From Zongyangia gallinarum (GTDB lineage Bacteria; Bacillota; Clostridia; Oscillospirales; Ruminococcaceae): 64,000 nucleotides of DNA. Position numbers and translations under genes: made by a program. The stretch lies in contig CAJFQY010000006.1 in the NCBI GenBank assembly GCA_904419315.1, positions 1 through 64,000 of the forward strand. Reading direction: 5' to 3'. The notes beneath the pieces are model-generated. The model was not told where the DNA came from, ran no database searches, and saw nothing but the letters and a program-made list of their open reading frames with translations. Below are positions 42,246-51,848 of this stretch, piece after piece. Each line of letters opens with the position of its first letter. Positions within the stretch are counted from its first letter, which is position 1.

Positions 42246-42962
42246 CTAAAGTAGGCATTTCAGCTGCTGTAATTCCGCCTCCGTCAGCTCCCTGCACTGG
42301 CCAGGAGCCAGCTTCTCATCTAGATCCAGATTCCCCATCCGGATTCTTTTGAGGGTGAGCACCCGGCCGCCGAGCGTCCCAAACATCCGCTTAATTTGGT
42401 GGTACATTCCCTCTTGGAGCACCACAATGCATTCCTGGCGTCCTTCCTTCTCCACCAGGCGTAGCTGGGCACTTTTGCAGATTTGGCCCTGACCGATATC
42501 AATCCCCTGGGCAAAGGCCTCTACCGCCCGCTGATCCAAAGGAATGTCCACTGTTGCCACATAGGTTTTAGGAATATGCTTACGGGGAGAAAGGATATCG
42601 TGGGCAAACTGGCCGTCATCTGTCAGCAGGACAAAGCCCTCGGTGTCTTTATCCAGCCTTCCCGCCGGAAATAATCCTTTGCGCCGCAGAGATTCCGGCA
42701 CCAGATCTACTACGGTAGACGCTTTGGGATCACTGCTGGCAGAGATGACACCCTGGGGCTTGTTCATCATCAGATAAATGTGCTTTTTATATTCAATCAG
42801 TGTCCCATCCAGCAGAATTTTATCCAATTGGGGATCAATTTTTTCGTCAGCTGATCTCACCGTTGTCCCATTGATTTTGACCCTACCCTGCCGCACCAAA
42901 GCCTTGACCTCTTTTCGGGAGCCGCAACCTGCGGCAGCCAGGATTTTGTCCAGACGTTCCAT
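42246..42962 (-). CDS. Pseudouridine synthase, RsuA/RluB family
   Basis: 238 residues: an N-terminal S4 domain (ERLDKILAAAGCGSRKEVKALVRQGRVKING), then the catalytic domain with PAGRLDKDTEGFVLLT, where the Asp is the nucleophile. Length fits the RsuA branch (16S rRNA position 516 in E. coli), but RluB/RluE cannot be excluded. ATG 42962 follows AAAGGAG. An extended -10 (TGTTATAAT, minus strand, near 43010-43018) is its likely promoter. Confidence 0.9.
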   Translation of the reverse strand: MERLDKILAAAGCGSRKEVKALVRQGRVKINGTTVRSADEKIDPQLDKILLDGTLIEYKKHIYLMMNKPQGVISASSDPKASTVVDLVPESLRRKGLFPAGRLDKDTEGFVLLTDDGQFAHDILSPRKHIPKTYVATVDIPLDQRAVEAFAQGIDIGQGQICKSAQLRLVEKEGRQECIVVLQEGMYHQIKRMFGTLGGRVLTLKRIRMGNLDLDEKLAPGQCRELTEAELQQLKCLL

Positions 42963-43168
42963 ATAGCCATCTCCTTTCACAACAGTATTCGTCCTCAGAA
43001 TTTAGGATTATTATAACACACACATCCGAAGTCATCACCTTTTTCTCCCCAATGTAGAGCATATCCGCTTCCTATCCCGCATATAGATAGGATAGTTTCG
43101 AAAAGGCCCCGGTTCCCCGGGTCCTTGCTCCTGTGACACCATTACGATTCGGAGAGGAAGGGGAAACC

Positions 43169-43660
43169 ATGTTCGTCAAATCCTTTAAAACCAACAAAAA
43201 AACGCTCATTGGCGGGCTCTGTGTAATACTGGCCACTCTTTGCCTGTGTATCTGGGCCCTGTCTTCTGCTGAGGATGTAGAGACCACGTCATCTCAAAAA
43301 AAGACGGGGACCCTGACCTACAAAGCGGCTACCAACGAGGAGCGATTGGCCTTTCTTTCCCATTTCGGCTGGGAGGTAGAAAGTGATCCCGCCGAAATTG
43401 TGGAACTCATCATCCCCTCTGAATTTAATGAAATCTATGAAAATTACAATGCCATGCAGAAAAAGCAGGGGTTGGACCTGGAGAAATACAAGGGAAAAAC
43501 AGCAAAGCGCTATTCTTATGTTGTGACCAACTATCCCGGTGTACCAGAGGGAGTCAGGGCTAATATGGTGGTCTACAATGACAAGATCATTGCCGGTGAT
43601 ATCTGCAGTCTGGAACTGGATGGCTTTATGCATGGTTTTCAGGCTGAGCAATCCTCATAA
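43169..43660 (+). CDS. DUF4830 domain protein, membrane-anchored
   Basis: 163 residues: an N-terminal membrane segment (about 13-31), then a domain of about 110 residues. The block from LAFLSHFGWEVESDPAEIVE through IPSEFNEIYENYN, KKQGLDLEKYKGK and LDGFMHGF is the pattern of DUF4830, known from many gut clostridia. Function unknown; it should face outside. ATG 43169 follows GGAAGGGGA. A lone plus-strand gene in a minus-strand region. Confidence 0.75.
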   Translation: MFVKSFKTNKKTLIGGLCVILATLCLCIWALSSAEDVETTSSQKKTGTLTYKAATNEERLAFLSHFGWEVESDPAEIVELIIPSEFNEIYENYNAMQKKQGLDLEKYKGKTAKRYSYVVTNYPGVPEGVRANMVVYNDKIIAGDICSLELDGFMHGFQAEQSS

Positions 43661-43797
43661 CGTTCCTCCTATCGTCTCAAGCAGAAGGCCCGGAAAGATT
43701 TTCCGGGTCTTCCGCTTTGATAGTGGCGGGGGATCCTTCTAAGGTTTTTCTCTTTCATTTCTCGATACAATAGATTTTTCGGCAGCTTAAAATCCGC

Positions 43798-43826
43798 AAA
43801 AAGCCGGCGCTATGCGCCGGCTTTTT
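43798..43826. terminator. Bidirectional terminator
   Basis: AAAAAGCCGGCGC (43798-43810), loop TAT, GCGCCGGCTTTTT (43814-43826). Serves the convergent DUF4830 and polymerase-like genes. A second, weaker hairpin lies at 43684-43712. Confidence 0.88.
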
Positions 43827-45201
43827 ATGTCTTTTGTCTTTTCATTTTTCTTCCAAGCCAGGAAAGAATATCAGGAGAAAAGTTCAGCAGGATAAGGCCT
43901 ACCGTTGTGACCAAGACATCCGCACTATACACAAAATCGGTGAAGCCGCCCTGAGACATGAGGGCAAACTTACTCGCCATCACTGCAGCCAGGGTCACCG
44001 TTACTGGTGTCTTGGGAAGCTTAATCATCAGCAGGAAAAATACCGCTAAAATCAGGCCCACCCATAGAATGGAAAACGCAATTCCTACATATCCAAAATT
44101 AGCGTATGCCTCTCCTAAAAAGCAGGAGTTCATCACGCCGGCCGTTCCATCATAAACCTTGTCGGAGCCATAAAAATCCATAATCACCTTCGCACTGCGC
44201 AGGTGTCGATCAGGATCAGCTCCCACCAGCCGTAGCAAGGTTGGCGTAAAGCTTCTTCCTCCTAAAAAAGGATAGATGTGGGGGAACATATCAAAGCTGT
44301 AGCTCATAGTTCCCACCTGGGTGAAGATCGTCCTGCCCAAAGGCCCATTATAGATATCCAGCCATCCATTAGGCATTCCTCCAGCGCCAAGGACGGCATA
44401 AAATCCAACAGTTACACCGGCCATAGCGATCCAGAAGAAGATAAAGAACCTCTTTTTCAGGCCGCCCTTGAGGTAGATAAAGATGAGAAGGTAGATAAAC
44501 AGATGAAAAATAATGGGCGACTTTGAAAAATTGTTGGTCTTGGTAATGATGGAGGCAATGAAAAAAACAACTGCCAGTACATTCCATTTTAGCTTTTTTG
44601 TGGAAAGGGCGAAAGCAAAGGTCACATAAGAAAGCAGCGGTATAAACTGAAGGATCAGTAGGTTCCGCACGTACTGGTTGATCACAATCACCGAATTGAT
44701 CCGGCTGCGCTCCAGTGCAAAGTCAAAGCCTGCTGGGGCATGGACCATCCTCAGCAATGGAATATATCCGATTTTCACAAGGTACACGCCTAGCAGAAGA
44801 AGGCAGATACCTCCCCCGACTACAATCAGCCAAAAGATGCAGCGGTCATTCATAGACTTGGTCGGTGCCTGCAGATAATCCGCATAATCCGGGCCTGCCT
44901 TGACTTTCGCCACCTTAAAAACGCCCAAAATCACCAGGGGTAACAAAATCATGGTCGCTATAACCACATAGAAAACCGTATTGAGCACCTGGTCACCCTG
45001 GGTCAGATAATTTAAAGTATAGTGTTTATCAAAGCCCAGCATAATCAAGGAGATTCCCAGATAGGTCTGGACCAAAAACAAATAATATGTGTAAGAAATA
45101 ATATTGATTTTTCCTATGCTCAGTGTTCCCGCTGCCCGATGAAAAAGATAAAGGGATACCATAAGGCCAAGAACCATGAGCAGAATATGAAACAACAGCA
45201 T
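43825..45201 (-). CDS. O-antigen-polymerase-like (Wzy-type) membrane protein
   Basis: 458 residues with 11-12 membrane helices and a large loop (about 270-350) holding RTIFTQVGTMSYSFDMFPH and RSFTPTLLRLVGAD, the usual layout of Wzy-like polymerases of repeat units (family named oligosaccharide repeat unit polymerase). No other polysaccharide synthesis genes lie nearby, so its product is unknown. It follows the LRR gene by 39 bases and is probably co-transcribed. Confidence 0.75.
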   Translation of the reverse strand: MLLFHILLMVLGLMVSLYLFHRAAGTLSIGKINIISYTYYLFLVQTYLGISLIMLGFDKHYTLNYLTQGDQVLNTVFYVVIATMILLPLVILGVFKVAKVKAGPDYADYLQAPTKSMNDRCIFWLIVVGGGICLLLLGVYLVKIGYIPLLRMVHAPAGFDFALERSRINSVIVINQYVRNLLILQFIPLLSYVTFAFALSTKKLKWNVLAVVFFIASIITKTNNFSKSPIIFHLFIYLLIFIYLKGGLKKRFFIFFWIAMAGVTVGFYAVLGAGGMPNGWLDIYNGPLGRTIFTQVGTMSYSFDMFPHIYPFLGGRSFTPTLLRLVGADPDRHLRSAKVIMDFYGSDKVYDGTAGVMNSCFLGEAYANFGYVGIAFSILWVGLILAVFFLLMIKLPKTPVTVTLAAVMASKFALMSQGGFTDFVYSADVLVTTVGLILLNFSPDILSWLGRKMKRQKT

Positions 45202-45240
45202 TTACATCATCCCCTTCTTTTTCATGATCTCTGTTTCTTC

Positions 45241-46371
45241 CTACAGAAGATCATGTTTTTGGTCGATGATGTATTTTTTGGTCTCAAAATCTCCTGTGGA
45301 GAAATGATCCACCATGAAATCAATTTGGGTTCGGTCAAAATCAGGATCCAGGTAGATGGCGCTAAAGTAGCTCAAATTGTGCAGTGGCGCCAGATCCTCT
45401 ACCAGTGTGCCTTCCAGATGCAGCAGGGCAAGGTTATAGCACTGGGACAGCGGGGACAGATCTTCCACATCATTGTAGGAAATATTGAGTTCTTTGAGCT
45501 GCAAGCAATCCGGAGCAAAATCTAGGTTGCCAATCAAATTCCTGGAAAGGGAAAGCACCTCCAACGACGGCACTTCACCCAGAGACTCAATCTGCTGGAT
45601 AGCATTGCCGCCGAGGGAAAGTTCCGTCAATGACAGCATGTTTTCAAAAGTTGGAACCTCAGTCAGTTTGTTGTTAGATGCTTTAAGAATCTGCAAATTG
45701 CCCATACCTGAGAAGGCGGCAAGGGATGAAACTCGATTATTTGAAATATCACAACTTCTCAGCCGATAGAGATTTTGAATTTCCTCTCCGACCTCACGGA
45801 TATTATTTTGACTTACATCCAATGTTTCAAGATCCTCTAAGCCATAAATAGGGCTGAGATCTGTAATTGTGTTCCCTAAAAGGGTTAGATTAACCAAATT
45901 ATCAAGGTTGGAAAGAGGCTCAATCGAACGGATCTGATTGTTGGAAAGATTAAGATCTGTCAGATTGACAAGACCCGACAGGGCACTGATATCCCGGACC
46001 TGTGTGCCGGTAATCTCCAGCTTCTCTAAATCCATAAAATATTGCAGGTCAGAAATATCACAAATTTCTGTGTTATCCTTAATGGTAAGCTGTTTGATCT
46101 GTGCAAGTTCCAAAAGGTAAATATCCCCGTGGGGCCGTTTTAACTCCTTGCGCACTACCTTTTCGAAATTCTCATCCGCAAAGGTAATCTTATGGTTTTC
46201 ATCAACAAACTGCGGGTTTGCCTTTGCTTGAAACTGTTGGACCGCTGTAACCGATACATATACTACCGTAATAATAATCGCCACACTGGCGCAGACAATG
46301 GTCCATGTAATGGCGGGATGTTTTTTCACCCGCTCTTGCAATTTTTTTAGCCACTGCCTCAACTTTCCCAT
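45241..46371 (-). CDS. Membrane-anchored leucine-rich repeat protein
   Basis: 376 residues: a basic N-terminus, one membrane helix (about 20-42), a short stalk, then from about residue 85 ten or so repeats of the internalin type (LxxLxLxxNxIxxIxxL, about 22 residues each). The rest of the chain should lie outside the cell. There is no catalytic domain, so it is probably a binding or scaffold protein. It shares an operon with the Wzy-like protein. Confidence 0.82.
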   Translation of the reverse strand: MGKLRQWLKKLQERVKKHPAITWTIVCASVAIIITVVYVSVTAVQQFQAKANPQFVDENHKITFADENFEKVVRKELKRPHGDIYLLELAQIKQLTIKDNTEICDISDLQYFMDLEKLEITGTQVRDISALSGLVNLTDLNLSNNQIRSIEPLSNLDNLVNLTLLGNTITDLSPIYGLEDLETLDVSQNNIREVGEEIQNLYRLRSCDISNNRVSSLAAFSGMGNLQILKASNNKLTEVPTFENMLSLTELSLGGNAIQQIESLGEVPSLEVLSLSRNLIGNLDFAPDCLQLKELNISYNDVEDLSPLSQCYNLALLHLEGTLVEDLAPLHNLSYFSAIYLDPDFDRTQIDFMVDHFSTGDFETKKYIIDQKHDLL

Positions 46372-46515
46372 GAAAGTCCGATCATTCCTTTCTCTATTAC
46401 AATCATAAATTCCCCAATTTTATCAATTCCAATTTAATAAAGATACCATAGGTTAGGTTTTAAAATCAAGCGTTTTTCCTTACATTTCTCTTTCGTTTTT
46501 CTTTATATAGTCAAA

Positions 46516-46541
46516 AAAACAGCCGCATAAGCGGCTGTTTT
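46516..46541. terminator. Terminator after glgP
   Basis: AAAACAGCCGC (46516-46526), loop ATAA, GCGGCTGTTTT (46531-46541). Closes the lacI-malQ-glgP operon. Confidence 0.85.
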
Positions 46542-46547
46542 TCTTTT

Positions 46548-48911
46548 TTAGCCTTCAATGGGAGCGATATCCCAAATATCTTCGGCATACTCCCGGATGG
46601 TCCGGTCACTGCTGAAGCGTCCGGCAGACGCCATATTCATCCAGCAGCGGGATGCAAATTTCATCCTGTCCTTGTATTCCCTATTGACCTTCAGCTTAGC
46701 TGCAATGTAGGAAGGCAGATCATATAGCAGGTAGTAATTGTCCGGGTCGTGCCATGACGCCCCTTTGAGTAGACTATCATAAAGCTCCTGGAACATTCCT
46801 GTTCCTCCGTCGTCAAATGTGCCGTCGATCAGGGTGTCCAGTATCCGCCGGATCCGCGCATTGCCTTCATACAGGGCCGCCGGATCATAGTCCTTCAGCG
46901 CTTCGAGTTCCTCCACCCGGGCGCCGAATATGTAGTTATTCTCCATACCAGCGGCTTCTACAATTTCCACATTGGCTCCGTCATAGGTACCCAGGGTTAC
47001 GGCTCCGTTAAGCATGAACTTCATATTGCCCGTTCCCGAAGCCTCTGTCCCCGCTGTAGAGATCTGCTCCGACACATCCGCCGCCGGGAAGAGCCGCTCT
47101 CCATAAGAAACATCGTAGTTGGTGACAAAAATCACCTTCATCAAATCATTGACCTCCGGGTCATTGTTGATGAGCTTTGCCACCTCGTTGATGAATTTGA
47201 TGATAGCTTTGGCCCTCATATATCCAGGAGCGGCCTTGGCTCCGAAAATGAAGACAGTGGGGGTAAAATCGGCGATGACTTTGTCCTTCAGACAATAGTA
47301 AATATCCAAAATCGCCAGGGCATTGAGGAACTGCCGCTTGTATTCATGCAGGCGTTTAACCTGGATATCAAAGATAAAGTCTGGGGAAAGTTTCATCCCC
47401 TCTCTCTTCCAGATCATATCACACAGACGCTGCTTATTGATCTGCTTGATATCCTGGAAGGACTTGAGAACCTGTTCATCCGTACCAAATTTTTTCAGCT
47501 CCTCCAGCTGATCCAAATCAGTAACCCACTGGTCGCTGCCCAGCAGCCTGGTGATATAGTTGGCCAGATGAGGATTGGCCAGCACCAGCCAACGCCTCTG
47601 GGTAATGCCGTTGGTCTTGTTGTTAAAACGCTCCGGATAGAGCTCATACCAATCGTGGAGTTCCCGCTGCTTGAGAATTTCGGTGTGAATCCTTGCCACA
47701 CCGTTGACCGAATGGCTCAAATAGATAGCAAGACGCGCCATGTGGATTTTTCCATCCTGGATGATAGCCATTCCTTCCGCTTTTTCCTCGGGGATGCCCG
47801 CCGCCGCTAGATCCTTTTGGAGCTGTGCGTCGATCATGGTGATGATCTCCACCATGCGGGGAACAATGCCTTCCACCAGCTCAATATCCCATTTTTCCAG
47901 AGCCTCGGCCATGATGGTATGGTTGGTGTAAGCAAAGGTATTGCGGACAATATCCAGGGCATTTTCAAAGGTGACGCCCTCCTCATCAATGAGGATCCGC
48001 ATCAGCTCCGGAATGGAGAATACCGGATGGGTATCGTTGAGCTGGATGGCGTTGTATTTGGCAAAGGCGGACAGAGAGCGTCCGTTTTCTTTATGAGTAC
48101 GAACAATGTCCTGCAAGGACGCGCTGGAAAGGAAATACTCCTGTTTGATTCTCAGCTTTCTTCCCTCATCGGTGCTGTCGTTGGGATAGAGCACCCGGGT
48201 GATGTTCTCCGCATAATTTTTTTCTGCCACAGCCGCGTCGTATTCATAGTCGTTAAACTTCTCAAAGTCAAATTCTTCTACGGCCTCGCACTGCCACAGG
48301 CGGAGGCTGTTGATGGTCTGGGTATGATAGCCGATGACCGGCATGTCGTAGGGCACCGCCCTGACCTTTTTCCCTTCCAGTTCCACCAGACATCCTCTGT
48401 CCTCCCGGCGTAAGCTCCAGGGATCGGGATATTTGAGCCAATTGTCAGCATACTCCTTCTGGAAGCCATCCTCAAACTCCTGCCGAAACAGGCCGTACCG
48501 ATAGCGCAGGCCATAACCGTTCAGCGGCAGGTTCAATGTGGCGCCGGAATCCAGGAAACAGGCAGCCAGACGACCCAAGCCGCCGTTGCCCAGACCTGCA
48601 TCGCCCACTTCTTCCAGCAGGTTAATATCCAGGTCCAGTTTCTCCATTTCCTCTTTGAGCTCATCATAGATGCCCAGGTTGATCAGATTGTTCTGAATCA
48701 TCCGGCCCATGAGGTACTCCGCCGACAGATAATAGGCGTTTTTTACTTCCCGCTGTTTCTCTACCGTCTCATCATGGAGGGGAATCAGTTCCCGCATGAT
48801 GGCCTTGGACAGCAGTGCACTGATCAATTCCCCTGTCAGATCTTTTTTCTGCACCCGGCATAGCTGGATGTCGCGTTTTACTTCTTCTGCAATTCTCTTG
48901 GTGTCAAGCAT
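46548..48911 (-). CDS. glgP: Glycogen/starch/alpha-glucan phosphorylase
   Basis: 787 residues, a full-length family 35 glycosyltransferase. It has YYLSAEYLMGR near residue 55, a GNGGLGRLAACF block near 108, HDWYELYPERFNNKTNGITQRRW near 425 and the pyridoxal phosphate-binding EASGTGNMKFMLNGA with its Lys near 635. It releases glucose 1-phosphate from alpha-1,4-glucans. It follows malQ by 97 bases; together they degrade maltodextrins or glycogen. Confidence 0.96.
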   Translation of the reverse strand: MLDTKRIAEEVKRDIQLCRVQKKDLTGELISALLSKAIMRELIPLHDETVEKQREVKNAYYLSAEYLMGRMIQNNLINLGIYDELKEEMEKLDLDINLLEEVGDAGLGNGGLGRLAACFLDSGATLNLPLNGYGLRYRYGLFRQEFEDGFQKEYADNWLKYPDPWSLRREDRGCLVELEGKKVRAVPYDMPVIGYHTQTINSLRLWQCEAVEEFDFEKFNDYEYDAAVAEKNYAENITRVLYPNDSTDEGRKLRIKQEYFLSSASLQDIVRTHKENGRSLSAFAKYNAIQLNDTHPVFSIPELMRILIDEEGVTFENALDIVRNTFAYTNHTIMAEALEKWDIELVEGIVPRMVEIITMIDAQLQKDLAAAGIPEEKAEGMAIIQDGKIHMARLAIYLSHSVNGVARIHTEILKQRELHDWYELYPERFNNKTNGITQRRWLVLANPHLANYITRLLGSDQWVTDLDQLEELKKFGTDEQVLKSFQDIKQINKQRLCDMIWKREGMKLSPDFIFDIQVKRLHEYKRQFLNALAILDIYYCLKDKVIADFTPTVFIFGAKAAPGYMRAKAIIKFINEVAKLINNDPEVNDLMKVIFVTNYDVSYGERLFPAADVSEQISTAGTEASGTGNMKFMLNGAVTLGTYDGANVEIVEAAGMENNYIFGARVEELEALKDYDPAALYEGNARIRRILDTLIDGTFDDGGTGMFQELYDSLLKGASWHDPDNYYLLYDLPSYIAAKLKVNREYKDRMKFASRCWMNMASAGRFSSDRTIREYAEDIWDIAPIEG

Positions 48912-49008
48912 TCAGATTCCTCCCATTTCTCCGGCGTATTCGTTTCGTTTGTCCACTAAGAGGGTTCGCCGGTACTCCCCATTAGGGTTGGCGTCTTTTG
49001 CGCCTTGG

Positions 49009-50529
49009 CTATCTCTCGTATATACTGCACAGTGCTTTCAGCTTCTCTGAAAGCGCCGGGGTTAGCATTCCTTTGTTCATCCTCCACTGCCAGTTTTTCC
49101 CCACGGTGGAGGGTTCGTTCATCCGGGCCTGATCCCCCAGCAGGAGCAGATCCTGCATCTGAACCACAGCCAAATCCGCAACGCTGGCAAAGGCACAGCG
49201 GATCGTTTCCCAGGTGAGGGGCTCTGTTTCGGCCTTGCATCCCAAATAATCCGCTGCAAAGTCTTTGACCTTGTCAGGTGCATGGAGGAAAAATCCGCAG
49301 AGGGTTTCATTGTCATGGGTTCCTGTATAGACCACGCTGTTCTTTTTATGGTGATGCGGCAGATAAGCGCTGCGCTCCTCTGGGGAAAAAGCGAACTGCA
49401 GCACCTTCATGCCAGGAAGCCCCGATGCCTCCAGCAGCTCTGTCACCCCGTCGGTGAGCTGGCCCAGATCTTCCGCAATCATGGGCCGGTCCCCCATCTG
49501 CGCCTTCAGTTCCCGGAAAAAGTCCATTCCAGGCCCTTTGCACCAGTGCCCGCCCCGCGCGGTTCGATTGCCCCAAGGAACTACCCAGTAATCGTTAAAT
49601 CCCCGGAAATGGTCGAAGCGGATCATATCACAGCGCTGGAAAGCGGCGCGGATTCTCTGCATCCACCAACGGTACCTATCCCCACGGTGGATTTTCCACC
49701 GGTAAACTGGATTTCCCCAAAGCTGTCCATCCTCGCTGAACAGATCCGGCGGCACCCCTGCACAGAGCACTGGCCGAAGATCCTCATCCAGCAAAAACAG
49801 CTCCGGATGGGACCAGACGTCCGCACTGTCGTAGGCTACATAGATGGGAAGATCCCCGATCAGTGTAATCCCTTGTCGATTTGCGTATAATTTTATGTTT
49901 TTATACTGTTTGTAAAACAAAAACTGTGTAAAAATGACATATTGGATTTCGTCTTTCATTTCTTGCGCCAAGGATTTTAGGGCTTCCGGCTCCCGATTTT
50001 TTGCGCCCTGTTCCCATTCATACCACGGCGCATTCTGAAACTTCCGTTTTCCCGCCATGTAAAGAGCATAGTCCTCCAGCCAGTATCCGCTGCTCCGGCG
50101 GAAGGCCTCCACCTCCTTGGCATAGAGGTTCCATCCCCGCTCATAGGCTTTTCGCAGCAGTGGCAGCCGGTGGTCAAACTGGGCTTTGAAATCCACCTTG
50201 TGCGGATCCCCTACCAGGAGGCGATCGTCGATTTCCTCCTGCTCCAGCAGCCCCCATTCCACCAGCAAATCCAAATCGATGAGATAGGGATTCCCCGCAA
50301 AGGTGGAAAAGGACTGATAAGGGGAGTCTCCGAAGCCGGTAGGGCCCAGCGGCAGCATCTGCCAGCAGGAAATACCGCTTTCCTTCAGAAAATCGACAAA
50401 CCGATAGGCTTCCCTTCCCAACGTTCCGATGCCGTGGTTGCTGGGGAGGGAGGTAATATGCATGAGAATTCCCGCTTTTCTCTCTTTTTCTTGGGGCTTA
50501 TGGTGCAACTGCACCTTTACCTTGGTCAT
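49009..50529 (-). CDS. malQ: 4-alpha-glucanotransferase
   Basis: 506 residues, GH77 family: GILMHITSLPSNHGIGTLG near the N-terminus, GDLPIYVAYDSADVW, RFDHFRGF with the nucleophile Asp, AEDLG with the acid Glu, and a TGTHDNET block. It re-arranges maltodextrins so that phosphorylase can act. Start 50529 follows GGGGGAG and overlaps the end of lacI by 32 bases. Confidence 0.95.
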   Translation of the reverse strand: MTKVKVQLHHKPQEKERKAGILMHITSLPSNHGIGTLGREAYRFVDFLKESGISCWQMLPLGPTGFGDSPYQSFSTFAGNPYLIDLDLLVEWGLLEQEEIDDRLLVGDPHKVDFKAQFDHRLPLLRKAYERGWNLYAKEVEAFRRSSGYWLEDYALYMAGKRKFQNAPWYEWEQGAKNREPEALKSLAQEMKDEIQYVIFTQFLFYKQYKNIKLYANRQGITLIGDLPIYVAYDSADVWSHPELFLLDEDLRPVLCAGVPPDLFSEDGQLWGNPVYRWKIHRGDRYRWWMQRIRAAFQRCDMIRFDHFRGFNDYWVVPWGNRTARGGHWCKGPGMDFFRELKAQMGDRPMIAEDLGQLTDGVTELLEASGLPGMKVLQFAFSPEERSAYLPHHHKKNSVVYTGTHDNETLCGFFLHAPDKVKDFAADYLGCKAETEPLTWETIRCAFASVADLAVVQMQDLLLLGDQARMNEPSTVGKNWQWRMNKGMLTPALSEKLKALCSIYER

Positions 50530-51598
50530 GATGCTCCCCCATTTCTCTGTCAAGGCCTTCGCCTTTATATCCGTTATCTATCTTTTCTTCCGTCCATCCG
50601 GTGGAACCCCGTTCAATAATCTTGCAGGGATACACGGAATGGCGGTGGTTTCCCTTCTGCTCAATGATATCCAGTACGGTGGTCACCGCCTCCAAGGCCA
50701 TCTGTTCACTGGGCTGGCAAACGGTGGTGATCCCCGGATAGGTAAACTCGGTCAAATCTAATCCGTCAAAGCCCATAATGGCAATGTCCTCTGGAATCCT
50801 TTTGCCCGCCTCCAGGACGGCCCGCATAGCTCCTACTGCCATCACATCCGAAATGGCAAAGATGGCCGTCACATCTGTCTCCTGGAGAAGAGAACGAGCC
50901 GCCTCGTAACCGCCTTTGTAGGTGAAGTTACAATTTTTGTGGATATGCTCATCATAGCCAATACCATACTCCCCCAAAGCCTTGAGATAGCCTTCCAACC
51001 GCAGGCGGTTGATGCTTTTTTCCTCAAAGGCGCCGGCCAGGATGCCAATACGGCGATGGCCCCGCTCCAGAAGGTAGCGGGTGGCCCGATAGGCCTCCAA
51101 GGTATCATCAATGGAAATGGTGGAGTAGCATTCCCCCTCCATATCGCTGGATACCTGGATGGTGGCAAAGACAAAAGGAACCTTCAGAATGGAAAGCCTC
51201 TCTTTGGAATACTGGAAAATTCCTCCCAAAAAGATGATACCTTCCAGCCGCCGCTCCATCTGCAGTTCCGCCGCGATGTGGATTTCATCCGCAAAATCGT
51301 CGGCCTGGGTCAGAAACATGGCATAGCCTCTCCGGGCCAGCTCTCCTTCAATAACCCGCAGCATAGGAGAAAAGAAGGGGTTGGTAATTCCCTTGACTAC
51401 CACACCGATGGTCCGGCTTTTGATCCTTTTCAAGTTGCGGGCGCTGTTGTTGGGCATGTAGTTGTGTTCATTCATTACCCGCAGTACCTTTTGCTTGGTT
51501 TTTGCATTGACATCCGGATGATTGTTGAGCACCCGGGACACAGTGCTGACTCCAACACCGCTGAGCCTGGCAATATCCCGGATATTCATGCTCCCCAT
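50498..51598 (-). CDS. LacI-family transcriptional repressor
   Basis: 366 residues: a LacI helix-turn-helix (MNIRDIARLSGVGVSTVSRVLNN) and a periplasmic-binding-protein-like sensor domain with the usual DVMAVGAMRAVLEAG and IMGFDGLDLTEF blocks. The C-terminal ~30 residues beyond the usual end overlap malQ. It probably senses a maltodextrin-type sugar and represses its own operon through the two operators upstream. Confidence 0.93.
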   Translation of the reverse strand: MGSMNIRDIARLSGVGVSTVSRVLNNHPDVNAKTKQKVLRVMNEHNYMPNNSARNLKRIKSRTIGVVVKGITNPFFSPMLRVIEGELARRGYAMFLTQADDFADEIHIAAELQMERRLEGIIFLGGIFQYSKERLSILKVPFVFATIQVSSDMEGECYSTISIDDTLEAYRATRYLLERGHRRIGILAGAFEEKSINRLRLEGYLKALGEYGIGYDEHIHKNCNFTYKGGYEAARSLLQETDVTAIFAISDVMAVGAMRAVLEAGKRIPEDIAIMGFDGLDLTEFTYPGITTVCQPSEQMALEAVTTVLDIIEQKGNHRHSVYPCKIIERGSTGWTEEKIDNGYKGEGLDREMGEHHDQGKGAVAP

Positions 51599-51638
51599 GG
51601 CGTCTTCCCCCCTTTCCCTTTCGAGATCATCCGTGGAA

Positions 51639-51674
51639 GGAAACGTTTCCGGTATGGTTACCGGAAACGTTTCC
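51639..51674 (-). promoter_or_regulatory. Two identical LacI-type operators
   Basis: Perfect 12-bp palindromes GGAAACGTTTCC at 51639-51650 and 51663-51674, centres 24 bases apart with the CG centre of LacI-family operators. They lie just downstream of the -10 box, so binding would block the lacI-malQ-glgP transcript. Confidence 0.9.
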
Positions 51675-51687
51675 AGCTTTTGCGGAT

Positions 51688-51716
51688 ATCATAGCATAGT
51701 GTATTCTCTTTGTCAA
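51688..51716 (-). promoter_or_regulatory. Promoter of lacI-malQ-glgP
   Basis: Minus strand TTGACA (51711-51716), 17-base spacer, TATGAT (51688-51693). Confidence 0.88.
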
Positions 51717-51730
51717 CATGCAAAAATAAA

Positions 51731-51754
51731 AAAACAGCCCGAAGGCTGTTTTTT
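51731..51754. terminator. Terminator after the sugar isomerase gene
   Basis: AAAACAGCC (51731-51739), loop CGAA, GGCTGTTTT (51744-51752), with A and T runs. A second perfect 10-bp hairpin lies just upstream at 51799-51829. Confidence 0.85.
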
Positions 51755-51848
51755 CTCTTTTCCCGAATGAGCCTGCCATCAAATAGAGGATGGCAGCCGG
51801 CCGGAGAAGGGGCGTATATTTCTCCGGCCAAGCGACCACCAAAGGGGC

